Source of the DNA: Plantactinospora soyae
Lineage (GTDB): Bacteria; Actinomycetota; Actinomycetes; Mycobacteriales; Micromonosporaceae
Reading direction: 5' to 3'
NCBI RefSeq assembly: GCF_014874095.1
Contig: NZ_JADBEB010000001.1
Span: forward strand, 2,976,001-3,040,000
DNA length: 64,000 bases
Position 1 is the first letter of the stretch; every line of letters begins with the position of its first letter. Below the pieces are notes generated by a model, which saw nothing but the letters and a program-made list of their open reading frames with translations, had not been told where the DNA came from and made no database searches. Made by a program: the position numbers and the translations under genes. This document shows, one piece after another, positions 18,140 to 27,748 of this stretch.

Positions 18140-18197
18140 GTGTTAGGAAGGGGCCCTTCTTCTACAGAAAGCGCTAACAAGGGGCCCTTCCTTGCAC
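18140..18197. repeat. GGGCCC interspersed palindromic repeat, copy B
   Basis: Same architecture as copy A; the centre differs (ctacagaaagcgctaac). It begins directly at the ABC exporter stop (18198) and lies upstream of the gene starting at 18079, so it is placed as terminator of the exporter operon. Confidence 0.85.
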
Positions 18198-20243
18198 TTA
18201 GAGCAGGGAGTCGCGCCACTGGCGGTGCAGGGTGGCGTACCGGCCGCCCCGGCCCACCAGGGTGCCAGGCGGGCCGTCCTCGACCACCCGGCCGCCCTCC
18301 AGCACCAGTACCCGGTCCGCCACTTCCACTGTGGAGAGCCGGTGCGCGATGACGATCGCGGTCCGGTCGGCCAGGATTGTCCGCAGGGCCCGTTGGACCA
18401 GCCGTTCGCTCGGGATGTCCAGGGATGACGTCGCCTCGTCGAGGATCAGCACCGCCGGGTCGGCGAGGAAGGCCCGGGCGAACGCGACGAGCTGCCGCTG
18501 GCCGGCGGAGAGTCGGCCGCCGCGCCGGTGCACCTCGGTCGCGTACCCGTCGGGCAGTGCGGCGATGAAGTCGTGTGCGCCGATGGCGTCGGCCGCGGCG
18601 ATCACGTCGGCGTCGGTCGCTCCGGGCCGGCCGAACCGGATGTTGTCGGCCACCGAGCCGGCGAAGAGATGGTTCTCCTGGGTAACCATGATCATCGCGT
18701 GCCGGAGGTCGGTGTCGGCGACCTCGCGCAGGTCGATCCCGTCCAGGGTCACCGATCCCCGGGTCGGGTCGTAGAACCGGGCGACCAGCTTGGCCACCGT
18801 CGACTTGCCGGCGCCGGTCGCACCGACCAGCGCCACCGTCTGGCCGGCCGGGATCGACAGGTTCAGCTCCGGCAGGACCGGGGTGTCCGACCGGTAGCTG
18901 AACACCACCGACCGGAAGTCGATGGCGCCGCGCGGCGAGCCGACCGGCAGCGGACGGGGCCGCGCCGGCTCCGGTACGCCCGGCCGCTCGTCGAGCACCC
19001 CGGCCAGCTTCTCCAGGGCGGCGGTGGCGGACTGCAGGGCGTTGTAGAACTGGCTCAACTCCTGCATCGGCTCGAAGAACCGGCGCAGGTACAGCAGGAA
19101 CGCCGCCAGGACGCCGATCTCCGCATGGCCGTCCAGCACCCGCATCCCGCCGTACGTCAACACCACCGCGATCGTCACGTTGCCGATCACCTTGATCGCC
19201 GGCGAGTACGTCGCGATCAGCCGGAACGCCCGAAGGTTGGCCCGCCGGTAGTCGTCGTTCAGGGCGGTGAAAATCTGTTGGTTGCGCGGTTCACGACGGA
19301 ACGCCTGCACGGCCCGGATCCCGCCCAGCGACTCGACGAAGTGGACGATCACCAGCGCGACCGCCTCCCGGGTACGCCGGTACGCCTGCGCGGAGGCGTG
19401 GGCGAACCAGCGGGAGAGCCAGAGCAGGAACGGGAAGGCGAGCAGGGTGACGGCGGCGAGCGGCGGATCGAGCCAGAGCAGGATGCCGGCCACCGAGACG
19501 ATGGAGAGCCCGGCGAGGACGAGGTCGTCGATCCCGCCGTCGACGAGTTCGGCGATCGAGTCCATGTCGCTGGTCAACCGGGCAACGAGCCGGCCCGAGG
19601 TGTAGCGCTCGTGGAAACTGACCGACAGCCGCAGGAAGTGGTCGTACACCCGCTGGCGCAGGTCGAGCAGGATGGCCTGACCGATCCGGGTGGAGAGGGT
19701 GAGGAAGCCGCGCTTGCCCGCGTACTCGGCGACGGCCGCGGTCGCGAACGCGCCGGCCACCGCGACCAGCGGTCCGGCGTTCCCGGCCCGGAGTGGCCCG
19801 ATGGCCCGGTCGATGCCGACCATCACCAGGTACGGCCCGGCCATGCCGGCCGCGTTCTGTAGCAGGAGCAGGGCCACGGCGATGCCGATCAGTCGGCGGT
19901 GCGGGCGGACCAGCGAGCGGAGCAGGATCCGGCTGCGGGCCCGGAGCCGGGCGATGCCCTGCGCGGTATCGGTCTCGGCGGCGGTCCGGTCCGCCTCCGG
20001 ATCGGCGGCCACCCCGCGCCACCGGGTCACATCGGCCGCCTCGACGTCCGGGACGGCGGCGGGCGGCGCGGAGGCAGTTGGCGCGGGAGCACGCGGGACG
20101 GAGGCGGGCGGCGTGGGGGCAGTTGGCGCGGGGGCACGCGGGACGGAGGCGGGCGGCGCGGAGAGACCGGGGGCGGGGGCGGGCGGCGCGGAGGTGGCCG
20201 ACGGGCCGGAACTGCTGTCGTCGAGGGGCATGGCCGGCGTCAC
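18198..20243 (-). CDS. ABC exporter, fused membrane and ATPase domains (consensus half)
   Basis: 681 residues. A Pro/Ala-rich, repeat-containing N-terminal tail (about 1-75) precedes six membrane helices (about 115-395) and the nucleotide-binding domain: Walker A GATGAGKST, signature LSAGQ, Walker B VLILDEATS and H-loop AHRLST. The catalytic Glu is present but the signature deviates, the mirror of the partner gene; together they look like an asymmetric heterodimeric exporter. GTG 20243 overlaps the partner stop by 4 nt (GTGA); ATG 20231 is an alternative. The operon seems to end at the palindromic repeat right behind it. Substrate unknown. Confidence 0.92.
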   Translation of the reverse strand: MTPAMPLDDSSSGPSATSAPPAPAPGLSAPPASVPRAPAPTAPTPPASVPRAPAPTASAPPAAVPDVEAADVTRWRGVAADPEADRTAAETDTAQGIARLRARSRILLRSLVRPHRRLIGIAVALLLLQNAAGMAGPYLVMVGIDRAIGPLRAGNAGPLVAVAGAFATAAVAEYAGKRGFLTLSTRIGQAILLDLRQRVYDHFLRLSVSFHERYTSGRLVARLTSDMDSIAELVDGGIDDLVLAGLSIVSVAGILLWLDPPLAAVTLLAFPFLLWLSRWFAHASAQAYRRTREAVALVIVHFVESLGGIRAVQAFRREPRNQQIFTALNDDYRRANLRAFRLIATYSPAIKVIGNVTIAVVLTYGGMRVLDGHAEIGVLAAFLLYLRRFFEPMQELSQFYNALQSATAALEKLAGVLDERPGVPEPARPRPLPVGSPRGAIDFRSVVFSYRSDTPVLPELNLSIPAGQTVALVGATGAGKSTVAKLVARFYDPTRGSVTLDGIDLREVADTDLRHAMIMVTQENHLFAGSVADNIRFGRPGATDADVIAAADAIGAHDFIAALPDGYATEVHRRGGRLSAGQRQLVAFARAFLADPAVLILDEATSSLDIPSERLVQRALRTILADRTAIVIAHRLSTVEVADRVLVLEGGRVVEDGPPGTLVGRGGRYATLHRQWRDSLL
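20059..20163 (-). repeat. 45-bp tandem repeat in exporter N-terminus
   Basis: Units 20059-20103 and 20104-20148 are near identical, followed by a partial third. They encode 15-residue units PPASVPRAPAPTAPT / PPASVPRAPAPTASA in the cytoplasmic tail, likely variable in number. Confidence 0.85.
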
Positions 20244-22165
20244 GACCTGACGAGTCCGAGGTCGTCGGTGTCCCCGGCGGCGGAGAGCACCGAGCGGTAC
20301 GCCGGCACGGTGTGCAGCAGTTCGGAGTGGGTGCCGACCGCCGTGATCCGGCCGTCGGCGAGCAACGCCACCCGGTCGGCGAGCGCGATGGTCGACGGCC
20401 GGTGTACGACCAGCAGCGCGGTGGTGTCCCGGAGTATCCGGGCCAACGCCTGCTCCACCAACGCCTCGGTGTGTACGTCGAGCGCGGACAACGGGTCGTC
20501 GAGCACCAGGACCCCGGGTCGGCCGAGTACGGCACGGGCCAGGGCGAGGCGTTGGCGCTGCCCACCGGAGAGGGAGAGCCCCTGCTCGCCGATCCGGGTG
20601 GTCAAGCCCCACGGCAGGTCGTACACGAAATCGGCCTGCGCGACGGCGAGCGCGGCGCGTACCTCGTCCTCGTCGGCGTCCGGCCGGCCCAGGGTGAGGT
20701 TCTCCCAGACCGACATGGAGAAGAGGGTGGCCTCCTCGAAGGCGACCCCGACCCGGCGGCGCAGCGAGTCGAGCTGGATGTCGCGGATGTCCCGGCCGTC
20801 GAGGGTGATCCGCCCGGCGGTGACGTCGTACAACCGGGGCACCAGCGACAGCAGGGTCGTCTTGCCGCAGCCGGTGGCGCCGACGATGGCCAGCGTCTCG
20901 CCGGGCTGGACGGTCAGCTCGACGCCCCGGAGCACCGGTGCGCCCTGCGGGTAGCCGAACCAGACCTCGTCGAAGCGGAGCGCATCGCCCCGGCCGGTGC
21001 CGGCAGCACTGCTCAGCGCCACCGCCGCCGGGCGGTCGACGACCGTGGGCCGGGTGTCGAGCACCTCGTAGATCCGGTCTGCCGCGGTCATCGCCTCCTG
21101 CGCGGTGGCGATGATCCAGGCGAGCGACTCGATCGGCCAGATCAGCATGAGTTGCAGGGTCACGAAGGCGACCAGTTCGCCGATGGTCAGGGATCCGTGT
21201 GCGACGGCGACGGCACCGGCGACCAGTACCGCCCCGAGGGTGAGGTTGGGGATCAGGTCGAACTGGGCCGAGGTGCGGGCGAGCAGCCGACCCTTGCCGG
21301 TCGCGGTGTCGTGCAACTGGTGCGCACCGACGCCGAACCGGCGGGTCATCTCCGGTCGCCGGCCGAATGCCTTGATCGTGCGCAGGCCCTGCGCCGACTC
21401 CTCGATCAGGGTGGCAAGGTCACCCTGCTCGTCCTGAAGTCGTCGGGCCGCCGTCAGGTATGCCCGGGTGAACCGTCGCGTCGCCAGGAACAGCGGTACC
21501 GCACCGGCTGCGACCAGCAGTCCGAGCCCCCAGTGCAACGCGATCAGCAGCGTCACCACGCTCAGGAAGGTGGTGGTGTTGACGACCAGGAAGAGCAACC
21601 CGAAGGAGAGGAACCGCCGGATCACCGAGAGGTCGCTGGTGATCCGGGAGAGCAACTGTCCGGACTGCCAGCGGTCGTGGAAGCCGATGTGCAGCCGTTG
21701 CAGGTGGGCGTAGAGATCGTCGCGGATGGTGCTCTCCATCCCCACCGCCGAGGACGACTGCACCCAGCGCCGGATGAAGATCAGCGCGGCCTCGGCGAGC
21801 CCGAGCAGCAGTGCCAGCCCGCCGAGCCGGAGCAGGGCCGTCGGTTCGCGGTGCGCGATCGGGCCGTCGACCGCGTGCCGGATCACCAGAGGTACGGCGA
21901 TGCTCGCCCCGGTCGCCGCGAACGCCGCGAGCAGCAGCCAGACGAGCTGGCCGGCGTACGGACGGAGGTACCGGCGCAGTCGCCAGAGGTTGCGGGGCAG
22001 TGGATTGGCCGGCAGCGGAACCCGGAAACGGCGCGCCGACCGGTGCGGCCGGGAGGACGGATCGGTACGTCCCGAAAACCGGGGCCGACACGTCGACAGT
22101 CTCGCGGTCAGCCGGGATGCCGGCAGGGCCCGGACCGTGGGGTCGTCGTCACGATCCGGCGCCAT
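20240..22165 (-). CDS. ABC exporter, fused membrane and ATPase domains (degenerate half)
   Basis: 641 residues. An Arg-rich N-terminus (1-60) is followed by six membrane helices (about 70-350) and an ATPase domain: Walker A GATGCGKTT, signature LSGGQ, Walker B VLVLDDP and H-loop VHRPST. Asp replaces the catalytic Glu after Walker B, as in the degenerate half of heterodimeric exporters. The stop overlaps the start of the partner. It begins 48 nt behind a DUF692 gene on the same strand. A TACCGT box 6 nt before ATG 22165 could give it its own leaderless promoter, so membership in the upstream operon is not certain. Confidence 0.93.
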   Translation of the reverse strand: MAPDRDDDPTVRALPASRLTARLSTCRPRFSGRTDPSSRPHRSARRFRVPLPANPLPRNLWRLRRYLRPYAGQLVWLLLAAFAATGASIAVPLVIRHAVDGPIAHREPTALLRLGGLALLLGLAEAALIFIRRWVQSSSAVGMESTIRDDLYAHLQRLHIGFHDRWQSGQLLSRITSDLSVIRRFLSFGLLFLVVNTTTFLSVVTLLIALHWGLGLLVAAGAVPLFLATRRFTRAYLTAARRLQDEQGDLATLIEESAQGLRTIKAFGRRPEMTRRFGVGAHQLHDTATGKGRLLARTSAQFDLIPNLTLGAVLVAGAVAVAHGSLTIGELVAFVTLQLMLIWPIESLAWIIATAQEAMTAADRIYEVLDTRPTVVDRPAAVALSSAAGTGRGDALRFDEVWFGYPQGAPVLRGVELTVQPGETLAIVGATGCGKTTLLSLVPRLYDVTAGRITLDGRDIRDIQLDSLRRRVGVAFEEATLFSMSVWENLTLGRPDADEDEVRAALAVAQADFVYDLPWGLTTRIGEQGLSLSGGQRQRLALARAVLGRPGVLVLDDPLSALDVHTEALVEQALARILRDTTALLVVHRPSTIALADRVALLADGRITAVGTHSELLHTVPAYRSVLSAAGDTDDLGLVRS

Positions 22166-22171
22166 CCCATG

Positions 22172-22177
22172 ACGGTA
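22172..22177 (-). promoter_or_regulatory. Possible leaderless -10 box TACCGT before exporter
   Basis: TACCGT ends 6 nt before ATG 22165; no SD for that ATG. No clear -35 in the 48-nt gap. Confidence 0.35.
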
Positions 22178-22213
22178 ACGGCAAATTCTGGCCCTGGTTG
22201 AGTCGTGTTGCTG

Positions 22214-23335
22214 TCAGCTCGGCCGGGGATGCTGATGCCGTCGACGTCTGGCGGCCAGCCGGTCGGCCTGGATGCGGAGGCGTTCGACGTCGAAGCCGTC
22301 GGGTGCCGGCGCCGCCAGCACGAGGGCCCGGATCAACTCGGCGTACCGCTCGGCCAGCCGGTCGCGTGCCCCGCCCACCGAGGACGCCGACCGGTGCGGC
22401 GCCGGAAACGTCCCCACCGGGTCCGGCGCTCCCGCCCGGATGCCGGTGGCAGAGGAAGACCGCTGGTCGGTAAAAGTGGGAGGCCGCTGGTCGGTGGAGG
22501 AATACCGCTGGTCGGTGGTGGAGGGAGACCGCTGGTCGGTGGCGGACCCGACGACCCGACGGATCTGTCCGAGCGTGTCGGCCAGTACCTCGTCGCTGGG
22601 GTAGTCGCCGTCCCACTCCAGCAGCACGCCCGGGGGTCGGGTCCGCGCGCACAACTCGCCGAGCAGTTGGTAGACGTCGGCGGAGGGCGGACGGGTGTGC
22701 GTGTCGTGCCAGACCCCGTCCCGGGGGTACCCGCCCGCGACGTGCACGTACCCGAGGGCGTCCCAGGGCAGGCCGGCCAGGGTGTCGAGCGGGTCGACCG
22801 CCTGGTTCAGCCGGTTGGTGTGCAGGTTCGCCACGTCGACGAGCAGCCGTACGCCGGTCCGGGCGACCAGTTCGGCCAGGAACTCTCCCTCGGCGAGGTC
22901 GTCGTCGGGCCAGCCGAAGAGCGCCGCCACGTTCTCCAGGGCCAACGGCACCGGCAGCGCCGCCTGGGCGAGCCGGACGTTCTCCACCAGTACGTCGAGA
23001 CAGTCCCGGCTGCGTGGCACCGGCAACAGGTGTCCGGCCTCGACGCCGTCGGCCCGGACCACTGCGATGTGCTCGCTGACCAGTGGCGAGCCGAGGAGTC
23101 GGGCACAGGCTGCCAGGTGCGCGAGCCGGGCCGGATCGGGCGGCTCCGCTCCGCCGAGTCCGAGCCCCACGCCGTGCGGGATCACGGTGACGCCCCGGGC
23201 GCGCAGCAGCCGGAGCGACTCCGGGATCCGGGGTGGACGGAGCCGTTCGGCGATCACCTCGACGAAGTCGACCCCGGGTAGGCGCTCCACGGTGAGGTCG
23301 ATCTCCGGACGCCATCCGATGCCGATGCCCAACAT
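22214..23335 (-). CDS. DUF692 / MNIO family multinuclear iron oxidative enzyme (MbnB/TglH/ChrH superfamily)
   Basis: 373 residues with a TIM-barrel. Likely metal-ligand blocks in family order: PHGVGLGLG (His54), SEHIA (Glu88, His89), LENV (Glu134), DVANLHTN (Asp167, Asn170), VHVAGG (His198), DTHTRP (Asp211, His213) and LLEWDGDYPS (Glu240). Characterised relatives oxidise Cys or other residues of peptide precursors, usually with a partner that presents the substrate. A Ser/Thr/Gln/Arg insert with four TDQR repeats (266-292) separates the barrel from the C-terminal helices. ATG 23335 has GGAG four bases away and starts 14 nt after the TIGR04222-like gene, whose Gly/Cys tail is a candidate substrate. 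The ligand assignment is by alignment in my head, not structure. Confidence 0.88.
   Translation of the reverse strand: MLGIGIGWRPEIDLTVERLPGVDFVEVIAERLRPPRIPESLRLLRARGVTVIPHGVGLGLGGAEPPDPARLAHLAACARLLGSPLVSEHIAVVRADGVEAGHLLPVPRSRDCLDVLVENVRLAQAALPVPLALENVAALFGWPDDDLAEGEFLAELVARTGVRLLVDVANLHTNRLNQAVDPLDTLAGLPWDALGYVHVAGGYPRDGVWHDTHTRPPSADVYQLLGELCARTRPPGVLLEWDGDYPSDEVLADTLGQIRRVVGSATDQRSPSTTDQRYSSTDQRPPTFTDQRSSSATGIRAGAPDPVGTFPAPHRSASSVGGARDRLAERYAELIRALVLAAPAPDGFDVERLRIQADRLAARRRRHQHPRPS
22460..22540 (-). repeat. TDQR-coding degenerate tandem repeat in MNIO gene
   Basis: Four copies of a ccgctggtcggt core spaced 21-24 bp encode TDQR at residues 266, 274, 281 and 289. The surrounding codons vary in length but keep frame. 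Confidence 0.8.
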
Positions 23336-23349
23336 GTCGCTCCGATCGG

Positions 23350-24300
23350 TCAACCGCCGCACCCGCAGCCGCCGCATCCACCGCCGCAGCCGCCGCAACC
23401 ACCACCGCCGGAGCTCCCGTCGGCATCGTCGGGGACCGGCAGGGGAGGGTGCAGGGCGGTCACGATCGCCGGGTCGCCCAGTGCGGCCAGCCCGCACAGC
23501 GCCACGACGACCCCGACCGGCAGCAGCGCGCGACGCGCGGCGGACATCCGCCCGATCTCGCCCGACCGTTGCCGGAGGGCGTGATCGGCAAGCGGGGCGA
23601 TCCAATCGTTGGGCGTGGTTCCCCGACTCCAGCCACCGTGAAAGCCGGCTCGTTCGATCGCCCGCTTCCCCTCCAGGTACGACTGGACGCCGACCGTGCC
23701 GGCCACCGTGCTCACGACCATCGCCGCGGCGGCGAGCCCCCAGTTGGCCGGTGGCAGCAGGGCGGCGACGGCGAGCAGTAGCCACGGGACGACGATCGCG
23801 GTGATGGAGAGGTCCCGCAGTGTACGTAGCGAGTTGCGGGCCGGCGTGAGTACCGAGCCCGGGGTCACCATCCCGCTGTCGAGCAGCCGTTGCCAGGTGT
23901 CGGCCATCGCCGGGCTGATGCCCACCTCGGACCGCAGTTCTGCGGCGGGCCGCTGCCGATGGGGGTGCTCCGCGAGTGCCCGCAGCACCTCCTGCTCCAG
24001 CGGATCGGCCGGCGCCTTCTGGTCCGCGACCGCGCTGACCTCACCCTCGCGAGAGATCCGCAGCACACCGTGGCGCATCAGCGTGACGATGGCCGTGTCG
24101 ACGGCATGGTGCGCGCCGAGGTTCAGCCGGGCCAGGTCGTACGGATTGACGTCGACAAACGGGTCCGGCGCGGCGGGCGGCCGCCACTGTCGTTGCTGGA
24201 CCTCGGCCAGTCCGGCCTCGACGGCCGCCCAAGCGCGGGCCCGGTCCCGCAGCATCACTGCGACGAAGAGCAGGGCCATCAGCCAGAACACGACGATCAT
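23350..24300 (-). CDS. TIGR04222-like membrane protein with Gly/Cys-rich C-terminal tail
   Basis: 316 residues. An N-terminal membrane helix (2-17) is followed by a cytoplasmic region with NPYDLARLNLGAHHAVDTAI and a winged-helix-like segment, then hydrophobic segments (about 166-183, 186-204, 260-275). The tail from 297 is only Gly and Cys, with Cys at 302, 305, 309, 312 and 314. This order is what I know as TIGR04222. The tail resembles a RiPP core peptide and the next gene, 14 nt downstream, is a DUF692 enzyme; modification of the tail is an inference. ATG 24300 has GGGAG six bases upstream. Confidence 0.85.
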   Translation of the reverse strand: MIVVFWLMALLFVAVMLRDRARAWAAVEAGLAEVQQRQWRPPAAPDPFVDVNPYDLARLNLGAHHAVDTAIVTLMRHGVLRISREGEVSAVADQKAPADPLEQEVLRALAEHPHRQRPAAELRSEVGISPAMADTWQRLLDSGMVTPGSVLTPARNSLRTLRDLSITAIVVPWLLLAVAALLPPANWGLAAAAMVVSTVAGTVGVQSYLEGKRAIERAGFHGGWSRGTTPNDWIAPLADHALRQRSGEIGRMSAARRALLPVGVVVALCGLAALGDPAIVTALHPPLPVPDDADGSSGGGGCGGCGGGCGGCGCGG

Positions 24301-24445
24301 CTGTGGCTCCCGGCGGAGTCGTCCGAGCCGAGTCGATCCGATCCGACCTGCGGTCCGGGTGCCGTCACGGGCGAGTAGCCAGGCGAGCCGGCAGCGCCGG
24401 ACCGGCATGATCGGAGTCGGAGGGCTCGGTATCAGCGTATTCCGC

Positions 24446-24478
24446 CACGGCATCCAGATTGAGGGTGGAATTGCCGTG
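24446..24478 (-). terminator. Hairpin after ogt
   Basis: CACGGCA (24446-24452) pairs with TGCCGTG (24472-24478), with TCCA/TGGA pairing inside. It lies 20 nt past the ogt stop, separating the repair genes from the TIGR04222-like gene. No gene is seen in 24301-24497. Confidence 0.5.
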
Positions 24479-24497
24479 TTCTGAGAGGACGATCGGC

Positions 24498-25010
24498 CTA
24501 GAGCGCGTCTCGGGACCGCTCGTGGTCGAGCAGCCAGGTCTTCACCGGGAGCCCCCACCGGAAGCCGCCGAGGCCGCCGTCGGTACGCAGCACCCGGTGA
24601 CACGGTACGAAGAGTGCGGCCGCGTTGCGGGCACACGCCATCGCCGCCGCCCGGACCGCCCGGGGCCGTCCGGCCAGGCCGGCGAACTCCGTGTACGTGA
24701 TCGGCTCGCCCGGTTTCACCTGCCGCAGCGTGTGCCAGGCGTGCGCCATGAACTCGCCGCCGGTGTACTGCGTCACCGGTACCGCGTCGATCGCGGTCAG
24801 CTCCCCGTCCAGATAGGACCGGACGGCCGAGGTGACCGGGCCGAGGTCGGTACGGGCCCGTAGCGAACCCCGCAGCCGGGGGTGTACGAGTGCGAGCAGC
24901 CCGTCAGCGTCGGTGGTGAAACCGGCGGCGTGCACCACGCCACTCGAATCGGCCAGGACCGTCAACCGTCCGGTCGGGGTGTCCATGCCGGTGCTGTACA
25001 GATCGTTCAC
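24498..25010 (-). CDS. ogt: Methylated-DNA--protein-cysteine methyltransferase
   Basis: 170 residues. The suicide-methyltransferase signature VPCHRVL (acceptor Cys in PCHR) and the downstream GGFRWGLPVKTWLLDHE are present, and the recognition helix region reads GRPRAVRAAAMACARN. It removes alkyl groups from O6-alkylguanine and is consumed. GTG 25010 overlaps the upstream stop by 4 nt (GTGA) and has GGAG six bases away, better than ATG 25022. It forms a two-gene repair operon with the Ada-AlkA fusion. Confidence 0.94.
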   Translation of the reverse strand: MNDLYSTGMDTPTGRLTVLADSSGVVHAAGFTTDADGLLALVHPRLRGSLRARTDLGPVTSAVRSYLDGELTAIDAVPVTQYTGGEFMAHAWHTLRQVKPGEPITYTEFAGLAGRPRAVRAAAMACARNAAALFVPCHRVLRTDGGLGGFRWGLPVKTWLLDHERSRDAL

Positions 25011-26512
25011 TGTGCTCTCCATAGTCTGATCACCGCGTACGAGCGCCAGGGCCGCCAGCGGCCGGCGTACGCGTCGAGGGTCGACGGGGTGTCGGGGAGG
25101 CCGAGTGCGGCGGCGCCCCGACGTACTCCGAGGTCGGTCGGGAGGAAGACGTCGGGATCGCCGATACCGCGCATCGCGACGTAGCCGGCGGTCCAGGCGC
25201 CGATCCCCGGCAGCGAGGTCATCCGCTGGACCATCTCCGCCCGGTCCGCGCCCGGATCGAGGTCGAGTTGCCCGGTCGCGACCGCCTCGGCCAGGGCCCG
25301 GATGCTGGCGCGTCGGGCGGTGGGCATCCCGAACGCCGAGTCCGGCAGCGCCAGCACCTGCTCGGCGGAGGGGAACGGCCGCAGTCCGGCCGGCCCGCCC
25401 GGCTCCGATCCGGACTCCGGCGGGGAGGTGGCCGGCGTGCCGCCGACCAGTTCTGAGGACGCGGGTACGGCGGTGGCCGCGACGATCCGGGCCAGCACGG
25501 TACGGGCCCCGGCGACGGAGACCTGCTGGCCGACGATCGCCCGTACGGCCATCTCGAAGCCGTCGACCGCCCGGGGGACCCGTACCCCGGGCTCCTTCGC
25601 GACCGACTCGGCCAGCGCCGGGTCCTCGGCCAGCAGTGCGTCGACGGCCTCCGGGTCGGCGTCCAGGTCGAAGAGCCGGCGGCAGCGGGCCACCGCCGGC
25701 GCCAGGTCGCGGACGTCCGTGAGCCGCAGGGTCGCCCCGACGTAGCCGGGCAGCGGGGTCAGGTCGACCTCGGCCGGGCCGTGTGGCAGGAGCAGCCCCC
25801 GGCGGTACGACCCGCCACCGACCTCCTCGATTCCGGGTATCGCGCGGTGGGCGAGGAAGTCGAGCAGCGCCTCGGCGTGCAGCGGTGCCCGGAACGCCAG
25901 CCGGAGGTTGATCGCCCCGGGCGTACCGCCGGCCGGTTCGGTGGACCGGCCCCGGGCTGCGGTACGCAGCTCGGAGGGCGCCGCCGCGTACACCTCGCGG
26001 ATCGTGTCGTTGAACTGCCGTACGCTGCCGAAACCGGCGGCGAAGGCGATCTCGGCCAGGCCGAGGTCGGTCGTCTCGACCAGGATCCGGGCGGTCTGGG
26101 CCCGCTGTGCCCGAGCCAGCGCGAGCGGACCGGCGCCGACCTCGGTGACGAGCATCCGGTGCAGGTGCCGCTCGGTGTAGCCCAGCCGGCCGGCCAGTCC
26201 GGGTACCCCCTCCCGGTCCACCACGCCGTCGCCGATCAGCCGCATCGCCCGTCCGACGACGTCGGCCCGGACGTTCCAGTCCGGCGAGCCGGGAGCGGCG
26301 TCGGGCCGGCACCGCCGGCAGGCCCGCAGGCCGGAGCGTTGCGCGGCGGCGGCCGACGGAAAGAATCGGACGTTCTTCCGCTTCGGGGTCATCGCGGGGC
26401 AGGACGGACGGCAGTAGATGCCGGTGGTGAGTACGCCGGTGTAGAACCAGCCGTCAAAGCGCTGGTCCCGACTGTCGACCGCCCGGTAACACCGCTCGAA
26501 ATCCAACTCCAT
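25007..26512 (-). CDS. AdaA-AlkA fusion: methylation-responsive regulator and 3-methyladenine DNA glycosylase
   Basis: 501 residues. The N-terminal Ada zinc domain has Cys34, Cys38, Cys65 and Cys68, matching the four Zn/methyl-acceptor cysteines of Ada. An AraC-type helix-turn-helix region follows (about 85-190). The C-terminal glycosylase (about 200-500) shows IVGQQVSVAGA, the helix-hairpin-helix LPGIGAWTAGYVAMR and the catalytic Asp in LPTDLGV. It should sense methyl phosphotriesters, activate repair genes and excise alkylated bases. A Pro/Gly/Glu-rich insert lies around 385-405. ATG 26512 begins the Ada domain. ogt overlaps its stop, so a self-contained adaptive-response operon is likely. 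Confidence 0.94.
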   Translation of the reverse strand: MELDFERCYRAVDSRDQRFDGWFYTGVLTTGIYCRPSCPAMTPKRKNVRFFPSAAAAQRSGLRACRRCRPDAAPGSPDWNVRADVVGRAMRLIGDGVVDREGVPGLAGRLGYTERHLHRMLVTEVGAGPLALARAQRAQTARILVETTDLGLAEIAFAAGFGSVRQFNDTIREVYAAAPSELRTAARGRSTEPAGGTPGAINLRLAFRAPLHAEALLDFLAHRAIPGIEEVGGGSYRRGLLLPHGPAEVDLTPLPGYVGATLRLTDVRDLAPAVARCRRLFDLDADPEAVDALLAEDPALAESVAKEPGVRVPRAVDGFEMAVRAIVGQQVSVAGARTVLARIVAATAVPASSELVGGTPATSPPESGSEPGGPAGLRPFPSAEQVLALPDSAFGMPTARRASIRALAEAVATGQLDLDPGADRAEMVQRMTSLPGIGAWTAGYVAMRGIGDPDVFLPTDLGVRRGAAALGLPDTPSTLDAYAGRWRPWRSYAVIRLWRAQ

Positions 26513-26606
26513 GCCTCGATGGTGCCCCGCCTGTAGCCGGATGACTCGCGGAAATCGGACCTGGTCGTGCGCCGCCCGCTCGGTACGGCGGTGTTCGGCT
26601 GCCCAG

Positions 26607-26612
26607 TACACT
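26607..26612 (+). promoter_or_regulatory. Possible leaderless -10 box TACACT before ychF
   Basis: TACACT ends 8 nt before GTG 26621 and no SD precedes that start. No good -35 recognised. Confidence 0.35.
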
Positions 26613-26620
26613 TGCGGTCC

Positions 26621-27706
<1,086 letters not shown>

Positions 27707-27711
27707 TGAGG

Positions 27712-27734
27712 CTCCGCTTCCGCCTCTGGCGGAG
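27712..27734. terminator. Hairpin between convergent ychF and Uma2 genes
   Basis: CTCCGC (27712-27717) pairs with GCGGAG (27729-27734) just after the ychF stop and before the Uma2 stop at 27749. Confidence 0.45.
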
Positions 27735-27748
27735 ACTGTGCTCCCCGC

